Shown: piece by piece, positions 53,535-63,012 of the stretch
Numbering within the stretch: position 1 is the stretch's first letter
Layout: every line of letters starts with the position of its first letter
Assembly: GCA_049472395.1 (NCBI GenBank)
Contig: JBLIRR010000032.1
Coordinates: 9,353 to 73,352, forward strand
From: JBLIRR01 sp049472395
GTDB lineage: Bacteria; SZUA-182; DTGQ01; JBLIRR01
Reading direction: 5' to 3'
Length of the DNA stretch: 64,000 nt
Made by a program: the position numbers and the translations under genes
Notes under the pieces: generated by a model
The model's database searches: none
Seen by the model: only the letters and a program-made list of their open reading frames with translations
What the model was told of the DNA's origin: nothing

Positions 53535-54628
53535 TGTGTGAGTAAAATCTTAACAATCTCCGAATGAGAAAACAGTCGCATGGGGGGACCCCACGTCCCT
53601 GTCCCACTTGTGGTATAGATGAAGGATGACTCTTCAGTATGCAATCCGTATGCATACTTATAAAGTAAATGAACGAGAAAATCGAAAGGTGGTATTTGAC
53701 CTGCATGCGTATGACCGGATAATTGCAGATCAACACCGATGGCCGCGGCCTTGGAAAACCCTTCCGGCTTATGGGAGAGCAGAATGAGTGGTTTTAAAAG
53801 ATCGCACTCCCGCAACGCAAAGGTTAAATCTTTTCCGGACTCAGAGAATCTTTTTCCCGTATCATCATTGATACCAATGATTTGAATAGTATTCTTAATC
53901 GTCAAAGAAGCATTTTGTAAAACCGTAATATTTGATTTTTCGGCGAACTCCAAAAATTTGTCAATACCTGCGTAGTATTCATGATTTCCTGTAATAGCGA
54001 TAATGCCATGTGGTGAAGAAAGCTTCCTAAAGAGAGGTGAAAATCTATCGATCGTATCATTGCATTCAGAATCAAGTAAGTCACCGGTTATGACAATGGA
54101 GTCAGGCTTAAGCTTATTTGTCGTGTCAATGATTGATTGAAGCCATTCAAGTGATTTTAACCTGTCCAGGTGCAGGTCGGATAATTGGACGATAGTGAAA
54201 CCGTTTAATTGAGGTGGTAAATTTTCTATGGGAATAGCAATCTCTTTCACACGGGTGTGAGAAGCCCTTTTTATTGAAAAGAGCGATAGAGAAAGGATGA
54301 GAATAAGGGTAAACACTGTAAACCACATTGATTTATAGGACAGCGCAAGTTCAACACAATACTGGAGCACAAATAGAGAAAACGCAATTGATATAATGCC
54401 GAGCCAGATGGCCCCAAAGTAAGCAAGAGACTTTATAAATAAACGATTGTGTAATAATTTATCGACAAAGAAGGAGAGGGCAGCGCATAAAAAAAATGCC
54501 CTTAATAGGGCGCAGGATACGCTATTAAGCTTTAAACTATTAACAATTCGTATATAGACAAAATAGTGCAGAGCACAATAGAGTAATGTAAAAAGCACAA
54601 TAAAAAGGAAAAAATAGAATTTATTCAT
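53531..54628 (-). CDS. Membrane-anchored metallophosphoesterase
   Basis: The 365-residue protein has four or five N-terminal hydrophobic segments (about 1-115), then a calcineurin-like metallophosphoesterase domain (about 140-350). The domain has the metal-binding blocks VQLSDLHLDR, VITGDLLDS, AITGNHEYYAG and LSGHTHAGQIPP. The arrangement resembles the YkuE/PA-type phosphoesterases that act on lipid-linked or nucleotide pyrophosphates at the membrane; the substrate is not known. It overlaps the MATE gene by 4 bases. Confidence 0.9.
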   Translation of the reverse strand: MNKFYFFLFIVLFTLLYCALHYFVYIRIVNSLKLNSVSCALLRAFFLCAALSFFVDKLLHNRLFIKSLAYFGAIWLGIISIAFSLFVLQYCVELALSYKSMWFTVFTLILILSLSLFSIKRASHTRVKEIAIPIENLPPQLNGFTIVQLSDLHLDRLKSLEWLQSIIDTTNKLKPDSIVITGDLLDSECNDTIDRFSPLFRKLSSPHGIIAITGNHEYYAGIDKFLEFAEKSNITVLQNASLTIKNTIQIIGINDDTGKRFSESGKDLTFALRECDLLKPLILLSHKPEGFSKAAAIGVDLQLSGHTHAGQIPPFDFLVHLLYKYAYGLHTEESSFIYTTSGTGTWGPPMRLFSHSEIVKILLTQ

Positions 54629-54694
54629 TATGATGACTATGAGCTCCTCATCGAAAATTTTCTAAAGTCTACCTTAAGAAGACCAATAAAGTCA

Positions 54695-54782
54695 AGATCA
54701 TTCCAGCAATTCTCATTTTGGGCACAAATAATGTGGCTTGTGGTGTTAGGCCCTGAAATATGAAGAATTGTTGAGGTCATTT
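54695..54782. mobile_element. MITE-like element with imperfect 9-bp target duplication (copy 7)
   Basis: The 70-bp element (54704-54773) starts CAGCAATTCTCATTTTG and ends ATATGAAGAATTGTTG. On the minus strand the interior GCCACATTATTTGTGCCC aligns with the GCCACAT segments of the copies at 5676 and 30077. Flanks AGATCATTC (54695-54703) and AGGTCATTT (54774-54782) match at 7 of 9 positions. The right flank holds the stop codon of the GT9 gene (54777-54779). Confidence 0.65.
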
Positions 54783-55757
54783 AGCAGGGAGACAAAAGAA
54801 TTTCAATTTTTTATCGATTACGTGAATAACGCGTTCTAACGGAAGAGAGCGTATCCCTCTTTCTTTTTCACGGATTATTGTATGAAGTGGTGAGTGAGGG
54901 GGGGTCCATCGATGGGGATTTGTTATACCGAAAATGCCTACAGTAGGGATACCGGCAGAAATTGCTATATGCCGTGGCCCATTGTCATTTCCTATAAAAA
55001 GGGAGGATTTTTCAAAGAGTGCCTTTAACTGCTGAATCGTTGAAATTGAATAATTAAGATGGGGCTTTGTCTCCATCCTGCTCACAATCTCATTGATATG
55101 AGATTTTTCACCAGGCCCCCAGGTGAAAAGAATTTTGGCACCATATTTCTTGATAAGGTAATTGCAAAGCTCGGCAAAATATTCACCGGGCCATACCTTG
55201 TAGGCTCTTCTGCTCACAGGTGAAAGGGCTAAGATGAGGTCATCGGATTTAAAATCGAGGTAATTGAAAAGATTATCAGCCCATTTTCTATCTTCATCAG
55301 ATACATATAAATCAAGTACACCTCCATCACTGTATTCTATTTCAAGAGGTCGCAGGAGTCTTAATTTCTGGACTGCAGCATATTGATCATCATCTCCCGG
55401 ATCTACTGTGATAGTGTATGCCCAATTGCGCCATTTGCATTTGAAAGAAATTCTTTTTTCTGCTCTTGATAGCCACGTGATGGCCGCTGATTTAGGATTT
55501 TGGAAAAAGTCAATAATGATATCGTATCTTTCCTTTTTTAGCCTCGCTATTAGGTGTATATATTCAGAGGCAGACATCTTTCTCGATGGAATAATAAATT
55601 TATCGATATTCGGATTATGCATGAGCGCACAATAGGAAAAGTGTTCAACCATAAAGGTAATTTCCGCCCTCTTGAATGTGCTTCGCAGTGCCCGCAGGGC
55701 AGGAGTACACATCAGCACATCCCCGATTTGTCTTAGTTGAATAAGTAATATCTTCAT
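54777..55757 (-). CDS. GT9 family glycosyltransferase (heptosyltransferase-like)
   Basis: The 326-residue GT-B protein has the GT9 features MKILLIQLRQIGDVLMCTPA followed by LRALRS, a central KVWPGEYFAELCNYL, the donor-site FIGNDNGPRHIAISAGIPTV and GITNPHRWTPP. Family members add heptose to lipopolysaccharide core or lipooligosaccharide; the acceptor is unknown here. ATG 55757 or the overlapping GTG 55760 may start it. The stop codon falls in the flank of the MITE-like element at 54704-54773. Confidence 0.88.
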   Translation of the reverse strand: MKILLIQLRQIGDVLMCTPALRALRSTFKRAEITFMVEHFSYCALMHNPNIDKFIIPSRKMSASEYIHLIARLKKERYDIIIDFFQNPKSAAITWLSRAEKRISFKCKWRNWAYTITVDPGDDDQYAAVQKLRLLRPLEIEYSDGGVLDLYVSDEDRKWADNLFNYLDFKSDDLILALSPVSRRAYKVWPGEYFAELCNYLIKKYGAKILFTWGPGEKSHINEIVSRMETKPHLNYSISTIQQLKALFEKSSLFIGNDNGPRHIAISAGIPTVGIFGITNPHRWTPPHSPLHTIIREKERGIRSLPLERVIHVIDKKLKFFCLPAK

Positions 55758-55929
55758 CACCTATTATTTTTTCTTACCACACCTCCAATTGAAATTTTCC
55801 CATGTTCATTGCATACTTGTGCGTACATTATTTCACAATCATTCACTAGTCCTTCAATAAACGGGATAACTCCTAAAATATCCCGCGGATCATCGTGATT
55901 GATTCAATGAAAGTATAACACATTCGTAA

Positions 55930-55974
55930 CCAAAAGTAGAATTAGTCAGCGATTCTACAGCAATTCTAATTTTG
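55930..55974. repeat. Two adjacent solo MITE-like ends
   Basis: CCAAAAGTAGAATTAGTCAG (55930-55949) resembles a right-hand end and CAGCAATTCTAATTTTG (55958-55974) is a perfect left-hand end of the family, but they face outward and lack partner arms within about 100 bases. They may be decayed neighbouring copies, or one copy cut by rearrangement. Confidence 0.4.
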
Positions 55975-56007
55975 AGTATCCCTTCATAGGTTCAAAGTTC
56001 AGAGTGT

Positions 56008-56098
56008 ATAAGCGCTAAGCTATTTTATCTTTTCCCATTCAACGTTCGATGTTCACTTTTTATAAGTCCCTTTTGATTAAAAACAACTTAGCGTTTAT
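56008..56098. repeat. Inverted repeat in the GT9/PEP-CTERM intergenic region
   Basis: ATAAGCGCTAAG (56008-56019) and CTTAGCGTTTAT (56087-56098) are inverted copies matching at 11 of 12 positions, about 67 bases apart. The sequence between includes TTCAACGTTCGATGTTCAC. It ends just before the stop of the PEP-CTERM gene. The 357-base region (55761-56117) holds no gene otherwise. Confidence 0.4.
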
Positions 56099-56117
56099 GT
56101 ATACGAGGAGTGTTTTG

Positions 56118-56747
56118 TTATACTTTAAAACGTTTGAAAGCAAATACTAATAAAGAAGAACAGATTAAAAACAACGTTGATGGCTCTGGAACAGGAGATG
56201 CCAACGATTTTATATCATCGAATCTATAATTTGACCAACCTCCACCACTACCTAGACTATTACAGGTGATGGAAAGAAGTCCTAATGTATCGTAATATCC
56301 AAGAAAATGATCATTAAAGTCAAGATAACTATAATTAAAGGTAGAGCTACCACTATTACTTTCTACAATTACCTCAAATTGCTCTGGTTCCCCAGGGCTA
56401 TATGCTAAAAGAGTTAAATCGAGCCCACAGGAGAAAGTCCCGGGCTGAAAATTTGATATCCATCGATTCGATGGTAACCCAGTAGCAACAAGTTCTTTGC
56501 TCCCATACCAGTTTATGACGCCAATTCCTGTATTGAATGTTATGGCACCGTTTGCAAGATCAAGAGTTGAAGTTCCTTGTGCACCCGTTTGCAGTTTCTC
56601 AAAGTTATCGTAGTAGCATACACCCTGTGTAATATAATTCTCAAATTCTGCTTCACTTATCTGAATAGGAGAAGACCAAACTTCCTGGGCTGCAAGAAGT
56701 AGAGACATAAAAAAAAACAAAACGATGACAGATTTCGTTGATTGCAT
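56118..56747 (-). CDS. PEP-CTERM sorting-domain surface protein
   Basis: The 209-residue protein has a signal peptide (about 1-25) and a C-terminal PEP-CTERM tripartite signal: VPEPSTLFLICSSLLVFAFK with the motif, a hydrophobic helix and a short basic end. Such proteins are cut by an exosortase (EpsH) and released or attached to the surface; the exosortase is not in this window. The middle part, with FSCGLDLTLLAYSPGEPEQF, resembles secreted beta-sandwich domains seen in other PEP-CTERM proteins. It is single, on the minus strand, downstream of the RHS gene by about 560 bases. Confidence 0.88.
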   Translation of the reverse strand: MQSTKSVIVLFFFMSLLLAAQEVWSSPIQISEAEFENYITQGVCYYDNFEKLQTGAQGTSTLDLANGAITFNTGIGVINWYGSKELVATGLPSNRWISNFQPGTFSCGLDLTLLAYSPGEPEQFEVIVESNSGSSTFNYSYLDFNDHFLGYYDTLGLLSITCNSLGSGGGWSNYRFDDIKSLASPVPEPSTLFLICSSLLVFAFKRFKV

Positions 56748-57306
56748 TTTAACTCCTTATTTTTTATTTATTTATTTTTTTAAATGATAATTAAATAAGT
56801 TACTATTAGAAAAATATTGTTATTTCATATTCTAATCCTCATTCATTCTTGATTTACTTTTCATAATAAAATTTCAAATATAATATATTTAAATCTTATT
56901 ATAAAATCAAATGATAAATTGAAATCCCATTATGCTTGCCTTTTGAGAAAATGCCTCTCCTATTGGCCGAGCCTCCAGTAACCAGCATCGAGAAGCTTTT
57001 TCGAAAATAAGTCCTTAACCTTGTCTACATAACAGATTGAAAAGTATGTGCATGGGAATTGCAAGAAAATATTTAATAAGGGATCAATATAAGCGTAATG
57101 GGCAGTTTTTCAAAAACATATGAAGCATAAGAGGCATAAACGAGGTATAATGAAGCCGAAACCGCAGGCTCATTTAGCATTCATGCTTTTAAATTGCAAT
57201 GCATAAAAGCCTGCGATTTCAGCCAGTGAGCTTCCACAATATCATCTGGTGAGGTTACTCTCTACCATATTCATAAACCTAGGACACTCCTTTCTGTGAT
57301 GGTTAC
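56748..57306. other. 559-base intergenic region with two inverted repeats
   Basis: No gene is visible. Two palindromic structures stand out. TTTTGAGAAAATGCCTCTC (56941-56959) pairs imperfectly with GAGAAGCTTTTTCGAAAA (56990-57007). GCCGAAACCGCAGGCT (57155-57170) pairs with AGCCTGCGATTTCAGC (57208-57223) at 14 of 16 positions. All three minus frames stay open across the first, which encodes no recognisable protein. The stretch next to 56748 is AT-rich and probably holds the PEP-CTERM promoter. Confidence 0.45.
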
Positions 57307-60300
57307 TTAATAGGACGCTACGGGAACAAACGGCATTCCCTCTTTGGTAGATGAATATATACCAAAGCATAATATGTTATAAAAATCCTGTATACTCCAG
57401 CCAGGCGTAGGCTGAGGTTGAAGTCTAAATGATAATATGAGATCTTCAAAGTAATAGGGGGTGAAATTACCAAGGACAATAGGTTCAGCCACGCCACCCG
57501 CGCCGGCACCAAACCCAAGGGCGTTGCCATAACCACCAACACCAGTTTGAGTCCAAGCAGGAATGCCGATGCCAAGCACCATACCAAAGCTAGGAGGTAA
57601 AAAACGTCGAGTAATCTCGCCACCAGGAACATAGGTAGTATCAGAAGAAAAGCCAAGAGGTATGTAATAATCCCCGTTGCCGTATGCCCCACCGTAATGG
57701 CTACCCATGCCCTCGCCAGATGCAATTAAAGCATATTCTATAGCAGTTACAGTAAAGAAAGACACAGCCCCACTACCTGCCTTATGACTTATATAGGAAC
57801 CTCCTGCAGGATCAATATATTGATACCCAATTCCTCGACCTCCTGACTGCCCTATTCCCCCGGGGATTCTCGGTGTCGTTGTCAAAAACCCTCCAATCTC
57901 CGGGTCATAATATTGAGCCCCCATATAGTAGAGTCCACTCTCCTTATCATATTCCCCGCCAGTATAAAGATAATTATTAACCGTTTCGCCTGTTGTACTG
58001 AGCAGAATGCCAAAGGTATCATACGTATAGGTATCTGTTACACTCCCCTCATGGTCGGTAAGCATTCGGACTGTGCCCGAACCGTCAGCTATATAAAAGG
58101 AGGTATCCCACCCTCGCCTCATACTCGCAAGGTTATTTCCCCATAGATAGCGCGCGAGCAGGGAAGAACCAGCGTCTTGCTCCTCTATAACCTGAGGGAT
58201 AAGCCGGTTTTTATCTACAAGATAGGTGGTTACAATGCCATCGACGCCAGACTGTACCCTTATTCCATCCGCATCATATCCATAGGTACAAAGTGAGGTG
58301 GGTGTTTGGAGATGAATGAGCCGGTTTTCGTAATCATAGGAATAGGTGGTCATCTGTCCATTATCATATGTTTGCAGAAGATTCCCGTTATTGTCATAGG
58401 TATAAGAGGCTCCGTTTGCAGTTACGAGGCGATCATTCTCATCATAGACATACTGTATAAATTCTCCTCCCGTATCATTTTTACTGAGCCGATTCCCTAC
58501 AGGATCATAACTATAGGAGATGAGGCGCTCACCTACAGCAGGATCAAAGATGTGTTCGTCGGTCAGGCGATAGAGCATATCATAGGTGTACAAGAGCTCT
58601 CTCCCATTATTTTCTTGCGCACTGATTTTGTTCCCCGCAGGCCCCAAGATATAACTATAACATGCGATAATACCATCATCATCCAGTCTGTATTCCCGTT
58701 TAATGATTTTATTACACAAATTATAGGTAAGAGATTCCTTGATTTCATTGGGATAATCAATACTGGTAAGGTTCCCTGCCTCATCATAGCCGTAATAGAG
58801 TTGATCACCATCCGGATCTTCAACTGCTATAAGTCTATGTAATGCATCATACTCATACCAAGTTGTATCCGATGCTGCGGTAACCGAGGCCCTATTTCCA
58901 GAAACATCATAGGTATAGGAGATGAGAGTCCCATCTGGATCTGTGCCTTTACAGAGTCTGTCTCGCATATCATACTCATAGGTGGTTACACCTTGCCAAT
59001 CTTGCACAGAGGCCCGTCGGCCGGTCGGCGTATAGGTAAAGAAGAGCGAAGAGCCATCCTGGTACTGTTTTTCAATCAAACGATTAGAAGAATTGTAGAC
59101 AAAAGTAGTAATATTCCCATTAAAATCTGCTCTCATGATGAGATTTCCGAGAGGATCATAGGCCATTGTCTCAGACATCCCAAGGGGTAAGATACTTTTC
59201 GTGAGACGACTTAATTTATCATATTCAAAGGAAGTGGTATTCCCATTGGCATCGGTTGTGGCAACCATATTCCCCAGCTCATCATAAGAAAAGCTTGTTT
59301 CATTACCTAGTGCATCTATGACCGAGGTAAGGCGTCCTAATGCGTCATAGGTATAAGAGGTGGGAATCCCTGCCTGGTCTTTGTCGGCAATCACGAGTCC
59401 ACGGGCATCGTATATCTTTTGTGTCATTGTCCCATCGGGGAAAATTACAGCTGTTTGTTGATTTTTACTGTCGTAAACAGAACATGTTTGGTTACCCCGC
59501 GCGTCAGTAATGCCTATTGTATTGCCATTATCATCATAGGTAATGGTGGTTATATGTCCTGCAGCATCACATATGGAAATACAGTTCCCTCTCGCATCAT
59601 AGGCATAGTTCGTGGAATTTCCCCTCTCATCCTTCCTCTTGATTACCCTGCCTGCTGCATCATAGGTGATACTGGATGCTGAACCATCCGGATAAATCGT
59701 GTCAGTAAGCCTTCCTAACGCATCATAGGCAAATTGAGTTATCCTGCCCGCACAGTCTCTGTGCGATATCATTCGCCCCTCTGCATCATAGGTAGCTTTC
59801 TCTGTGGTGCCATCAGGGAAGGTTGTTTTGATAAGATTACCGCTGCTGTCATACGCATATTCCCTCTTATTCCCATTCTTATCAATCGCGGCTTTTATTC
59901 TCCCGGTGGCAGTATACTCCACAAGTGTCTCATTACCAGAGGGATCGATAGTCTTGATGAGACGATTGAGCCCGTCATAGATCATCGAAGTGGTGATGGC
60001 CTCCTGGCCTGCGGCTGTCGTGCGATGGAGAGTCTTTGTAAGCAGATTTCCGTATTCATCATAGGTGTAGATTGTTTCATGACCCAGAGGATCGATCATT
60101 TTCCTTATATTCCCCCCGCAATAACGTTCATAGGAGGTGACATTACCCAAAGGATCTGTCTTCTCACGGATATTGTCACAGAAATCATAGATAAAGGAAG
60201 TAGTGTATCCCAGGGGATCAGTAGTGCTTTTAAGCCTACCCGAGTTATCATAGGTATTTGTGGTCACATCCCCTTTAGGATCAGTTATGGTTAAGAGGTT

Positions 60301-63012
60301 CCCTTTTCCATCGTAGGTGCATTGTGTGGTGTATCCCAGGGGATCTGTCTTGGCAATGAGATTGTTGTGGGAGTCATAGGTGTAGGAAGTGATATTACCC
60401 AAAGGATCAGTCTTGCTTACAACCTTGCCTTCATCATTATATTCAAATACATCGACATTTCCTAAGGGATCCTCAACTTCTTTCTTTAGACCCTCACTAT
60501 CATACCTAAAACAGGTAGTATCTCCCTCTGCATCAGTATAGGCATAAAGACGGCCATCATAATCATAGGTGAAGGTTTTGACCGACGCGCCCTCACCACT
60601 TATAATCTGGTGTATCAGATGAGTCGGCTCATGGTAGGTATAGTGAGAGGTAGTGCCCTCCTGATCAGTGACTGTTGTAAGATACCCCTTACTATTGTAA
60701 CTATAAATGATCTCATTGCCTAAAGGATCGGTAATTTTCGTAATCCGCCCCTCTTCATCACGGGTAAGGCTAATCTCTTTCCCCTCGAAGTGAGAAATTT
60801 TATCTGGCGATATTTCAAGCTCATTGCACCCGTCACCATTTTCTCTTCCCACTATGTATATTAATCCCTCATCTTTGTCAATAATATAGTCTTCCCCATA
60901 TATGGTAAGAATATAATAATCGGGATCATACACTTCTTCGATTCCACTAATTCGAATATCCGTTCCATCAAAATAGAGGAGGTTATCCCATGTCAAGCTC
61001 AAGCTCCCTGGGACCAAGGTCCCGCGGGTCCCCTCTTCTGGAGTAAGGACAGGAAGCAGCATTGGAGAAACCGGTGGGGGTACAGGTTGTAATTCTGATA
61101 TTTTAAATGTATAGGTAAACTCAAGTACCTCTCCATCGGGAAGGACGATATATACATAATGGGGTGTATCTGAAATGTAACCGCATCCCTCCTGATACCA
61201 GGGACCTTCTCCCGGGGGGCGGTTCTCGTAAAGGGTGATGGTGTTCCATGAAAGAGACCAGCCCTTCCCAAAATCACCATTCTCCCCTCTACGGTTATCA
61301 TAGGTACGGATAATATTCATGGGTACCCCTTTAACCGGGATCTCAAGATCTTTATAGGCGAGGTTAAGCACTCCTTCTTTATATCCGCCCCCAATACGAT
61401 ACGTCACCGATGAAGAAGCTGTGGCCCCATTTACATCGAAAGCGGTAAGCCTGATATCGTAAAGCCCATTTACGAGCAGGGTCGTATTCAGAGTAGCGAG
61501 GGTATTTTCAGTAACTGGAGTATACCCCTTGTGAAACTGAACAAACATATTCTTATCCTTCTCAGAATATTCTACAGTGTAATGAATCAGATTATCATCG
61601 TTCACGGTGCCTACTATCTGAGTGGGTATAATAAGCTTTGCGTCTTCTGAAGGGCTACTTATACAAACCTGCGGCAATGTGGTATCTGAAGGATCTCTCA
61701 CGCCGAAGGCTGCTTCCTTGATATTTTCATTATCAGAATAATCCCTTACCCATGCCACGAGCTTATGCACCCCTGTCTGCATGGCGGTATAGGTTGCGCT
61801 GTTTTCAACCATGGGGATCTCAACTCCCTCCACTTTTAGCTCATATGCGTCAATTCCCTGGTTATCGATTGCTTCGATTGTAATAGTGGTAGTTTCCCCA
61901 GGGTTTAAAATCAAGGGATCACATACGATATCTGTAATCCTTGGGGGAGTATCATCAAATACATTAGCGACCTCTATGGTAAAGCCTTGCGTGCCTTCCC
62001 CTCCACTGTCATCTGCGACCGCGAGCACTACCTCATGGCTGCCTGACTGATTAAAGCCTGGCGTCCAGGTAATACGCCCTGTTCCTCCATCTATCTCCAT
62101 TCCTTCTGGAAAGGTGTGGAGAATATAAGTCAGGGGATCTTCATCCGGATCGATGGCATGGCTCTCATATTCGTACAATTCATCTTCTGTAGCAGTAGTT
62201 ATTGGCTCAGTGACAAAAATGGGCGGCTTATTACACCGTAATATTTTTATGGTCATCACTGATCCGGCAAGGCCTTCGAGAGATACCGAGAGGGTATTTT
62301 CATCTTTAAGGCTTACTAGTAATTCCCTTATCTGAATCTGTTGATTAAAATCATCCGGAGTGAAGACTAACTCATCATTAAGTATAATCTCAGCATCGCT
62401 TACCCTGTTTTGCCCCTCATCATCACCAGATTCTATACGGATAAAATATTCACCCTTCGGATTAACACCCGAAAATTGATCAGTAATAATTTGCTCCTCA
62501 CCTGCCTCACGTATATAGGTCTTTTGAAATAAAGGCCCGAACATTCCCGGGGATTCTGAGAGAGGATAAAATTTTATTGTAACACATGATCCCTCTTCTC
62601 CTTCCAATGTGATTTCTATTGTATTGACATGGCTAAGAGATAAAGGAATCTCAACTATGCTAATCTCTTCGTTTATATCACTGGGGCCTACCATCTGCTC
62701 TCCATTTACCTTCAAGGTTATACTGCTGTTTCTATGTGCTCCCGATTCACCATTTTCAACTCGTAACATATATATACTCTCAGGGTCCTGAAGAGAAAAG
62801 GTATCCGTTACTGTTTTTGGTGCTCCCGGATCTCTCATATATTTTTTTGAGAAAACAGGCTCCTCCAGGCATTCACTGAAGCTGTCAGCCTTAGCCTGTT
62901 GAGTGGTTGACAAGATAATGCCACTTTCGATAAGCATAATAACAAGGAGAGAGAGTATAAAAAAAATCGAATATTTAAATAATAAGATATGAAAACGATT
63001 TAATTTATTCAT
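57307..63012 (-). CDS. Large secreted RHS/YD-repeat protein with Ig- and cadherin-like domains
   Basis: The 1901-residue protein has a long signal peptide (about 1-43). Two tandem homologous domains follow (about 50-155 and 158-262, each opening with a KKYMRDPG- or QKTYIREAG-type segment). Then come a cadherin-like domain (about 265-355), two Ig-like domains (to about 540), a DUF6531-like segment (VPMNIIRTYDNRRGENGDFG) and dozens of RHS/YD repeats to about 1700. The core end is LYYMGAQYYDPEIGGFLTTT. The final 140 residues are glycine-rich (GGAYGNGDYYIPLGFSSDTT, GFGAGAGGVAEPI) and resemble no toxin I know. GGGAG precedes the ATG. No immunity-like gene follows. It may be a surface or cell-contact protein rather than a polymorphic toxin. 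Confidence 0.92.
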   Translation of the reverse strand: MNKLNRFHILLFKYSIFFILSLLVIMLIESGIILSTTQQAKADSFSECLEEPVFSKKYMRDPGAPKTVTDTFSLQDPESIYMLRVENGESGAHRNSSITLKVNGEQMVGPSDINEEISIVEIPLSLSHVNTIEITLEGEEGSCVTIKFYPLSESPGMFGPLFQKTYIREAGEEQIITDQFSGVNPKGEYFIRIESGDDEGQNRVSDAEIILNDELVFTPDDFNQQIQIRELLVSLKDENTLSVSLEGLAGSVMTIKILRCNKPPIFVTEPITTATEDELYEYESHAIDPDEDPLTYILHTFPEGMEIDGGTGRITWTPGFNQSGSHEVVLAVADDSGGEGTQGFTIEVANVFDDTPPRITDIVCDPLILNPGETTTITIEAIDNQGIDAYELKVEGVEIPMVENSATYTAMQTGVHKLVAWVRDYSDNENIKEAAFGVRDPSDTTLPQVCISSPSEDAKLIIPTQIVGTVNDDNLIHYTVEYSEKDKNMFVQFHKGYTPVTENTLATLNTTLLVNGLYDIRLTAFDVNGATASSSVTYRIGGGYKEGVLNLAYKDLEIPVKGVPMNIIRTYDNRRGENGDFGKGWSLSWNTITLYENRPPGEGPWYQEGCGYISDTPHYVYIVLPDGEVLEFTYTFKISELQPVPPPVSPMLLPVLTPEEGTRGTLVPGSLSLTWDNLLYFDGTDIRISGIEEVYDPDYYILTIYGEDYIIDKDEGLIYIVGRENGDGCNELEISPDKISHFEGKEISLTRDEEGRITKITDPLGNEIIYSYNSKGYLTTVTDQEGTTSHYTYHEPTHLIHQIISGEGASVKTFTYDYDGRLYAYTDAEGDTTCFRYDSEGLKKEVEDPLGNVDVFEYNDEGKVVSKTDPLGNITSYTYDSHNNLIAKTDPLGYTTQCTYDGKGNLLTITDPKGDVTTNTYDNSGRLKSTTDPLGYTTSFIYDFCDNIREKTDPLGNVTSYERYCGGNIRKMIDPLGHETIYTYDEYGNLLTKTLHRTTAAGQEAITTSMIYDGLNRLIKTIDPSGNETLVEYTATGRIKAAIDKNGNKREYAYDSSGNLIKTTFPDGTTEKATYDAEGRMISHRDCAGRITQFAYDALGRLTDTIYPDGSASSITYDAAGRVIKRKDERGNSTNYAYDARGNCISICDAAGHITTITYDDNGNTIGITDARGNQTCSVYDSKNQQTAVIFPDGTMTQKIYDARGLVIADKDQAGIPTSYTYDALGRLTSVIDALGNETSFSYDELGNMVATTDANGNTTSFEYDKLSRLTKSILPLGMSETMAYDPLGNLIMRADFNGNITTFVYNSSNRLIEKQYQDGSSLFFTYTPTGRRASVQDWQGVTTYEYDMRDRLCKGTDPDGTLISYTYDVSGNRASVTAASDTTWYEYDALHRLIAVEDPDGDQLYYGYDEAGNLTSIDYPNEIKESLTYNLCNKIIKREYRLDDDGIIACYSYILGPAGNKISAQENNGRELLYTYDMLYRLTDEHIFDPAVGERLISYSYDPVGNRLSKNDTGGEFIQYVYDENDRLVTANGASYTYDNNGNLLQTYDNGQMTTYSYDYENRLIHLQTPTSLCTYGYDADGIRVQSGVDGIVTTYLVDKNRLIPQVIEEQDAGSSLLARYLWGNNLASMRRGWDTSFYIADGSGTVRMLTDHEGSVTDTYTYDTFGILLSTTGETVNNYLYTGGEYDKESGLYYMGAQYYDPEIGGFLTTTPRIPGGIGQSGGRGIGYQYIDPAGGSYISHKAGSGAVSFFTVTAIEYALIASGEGMGSHYGGAYGNGDYYIPLGFSSDTTYVPGGEITRRFLPPSFGMVLGIGIPAWTQTGVGGYGNALGFGAGAGGVAEPIVLGNFTPYYFEDLILSFRLQPQPTPGWSIQDFYNILCFGIYSSTKEGMPFVPVASY

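Noticed and set aside
57307..57730. Polymorphic toxin at the RHS C-terminus
   Set aside because: The tail is glycine-rich with no toxin motif, and no immunity-like gene follows in the next 560 bases.
57307..63012. Many open frames on the plus strand across the RHS gene
   Set aside because: They arise from the strong codon periodicity of the YD repeats on the other strand; none has a ribosome binding site or a recognisable protein.
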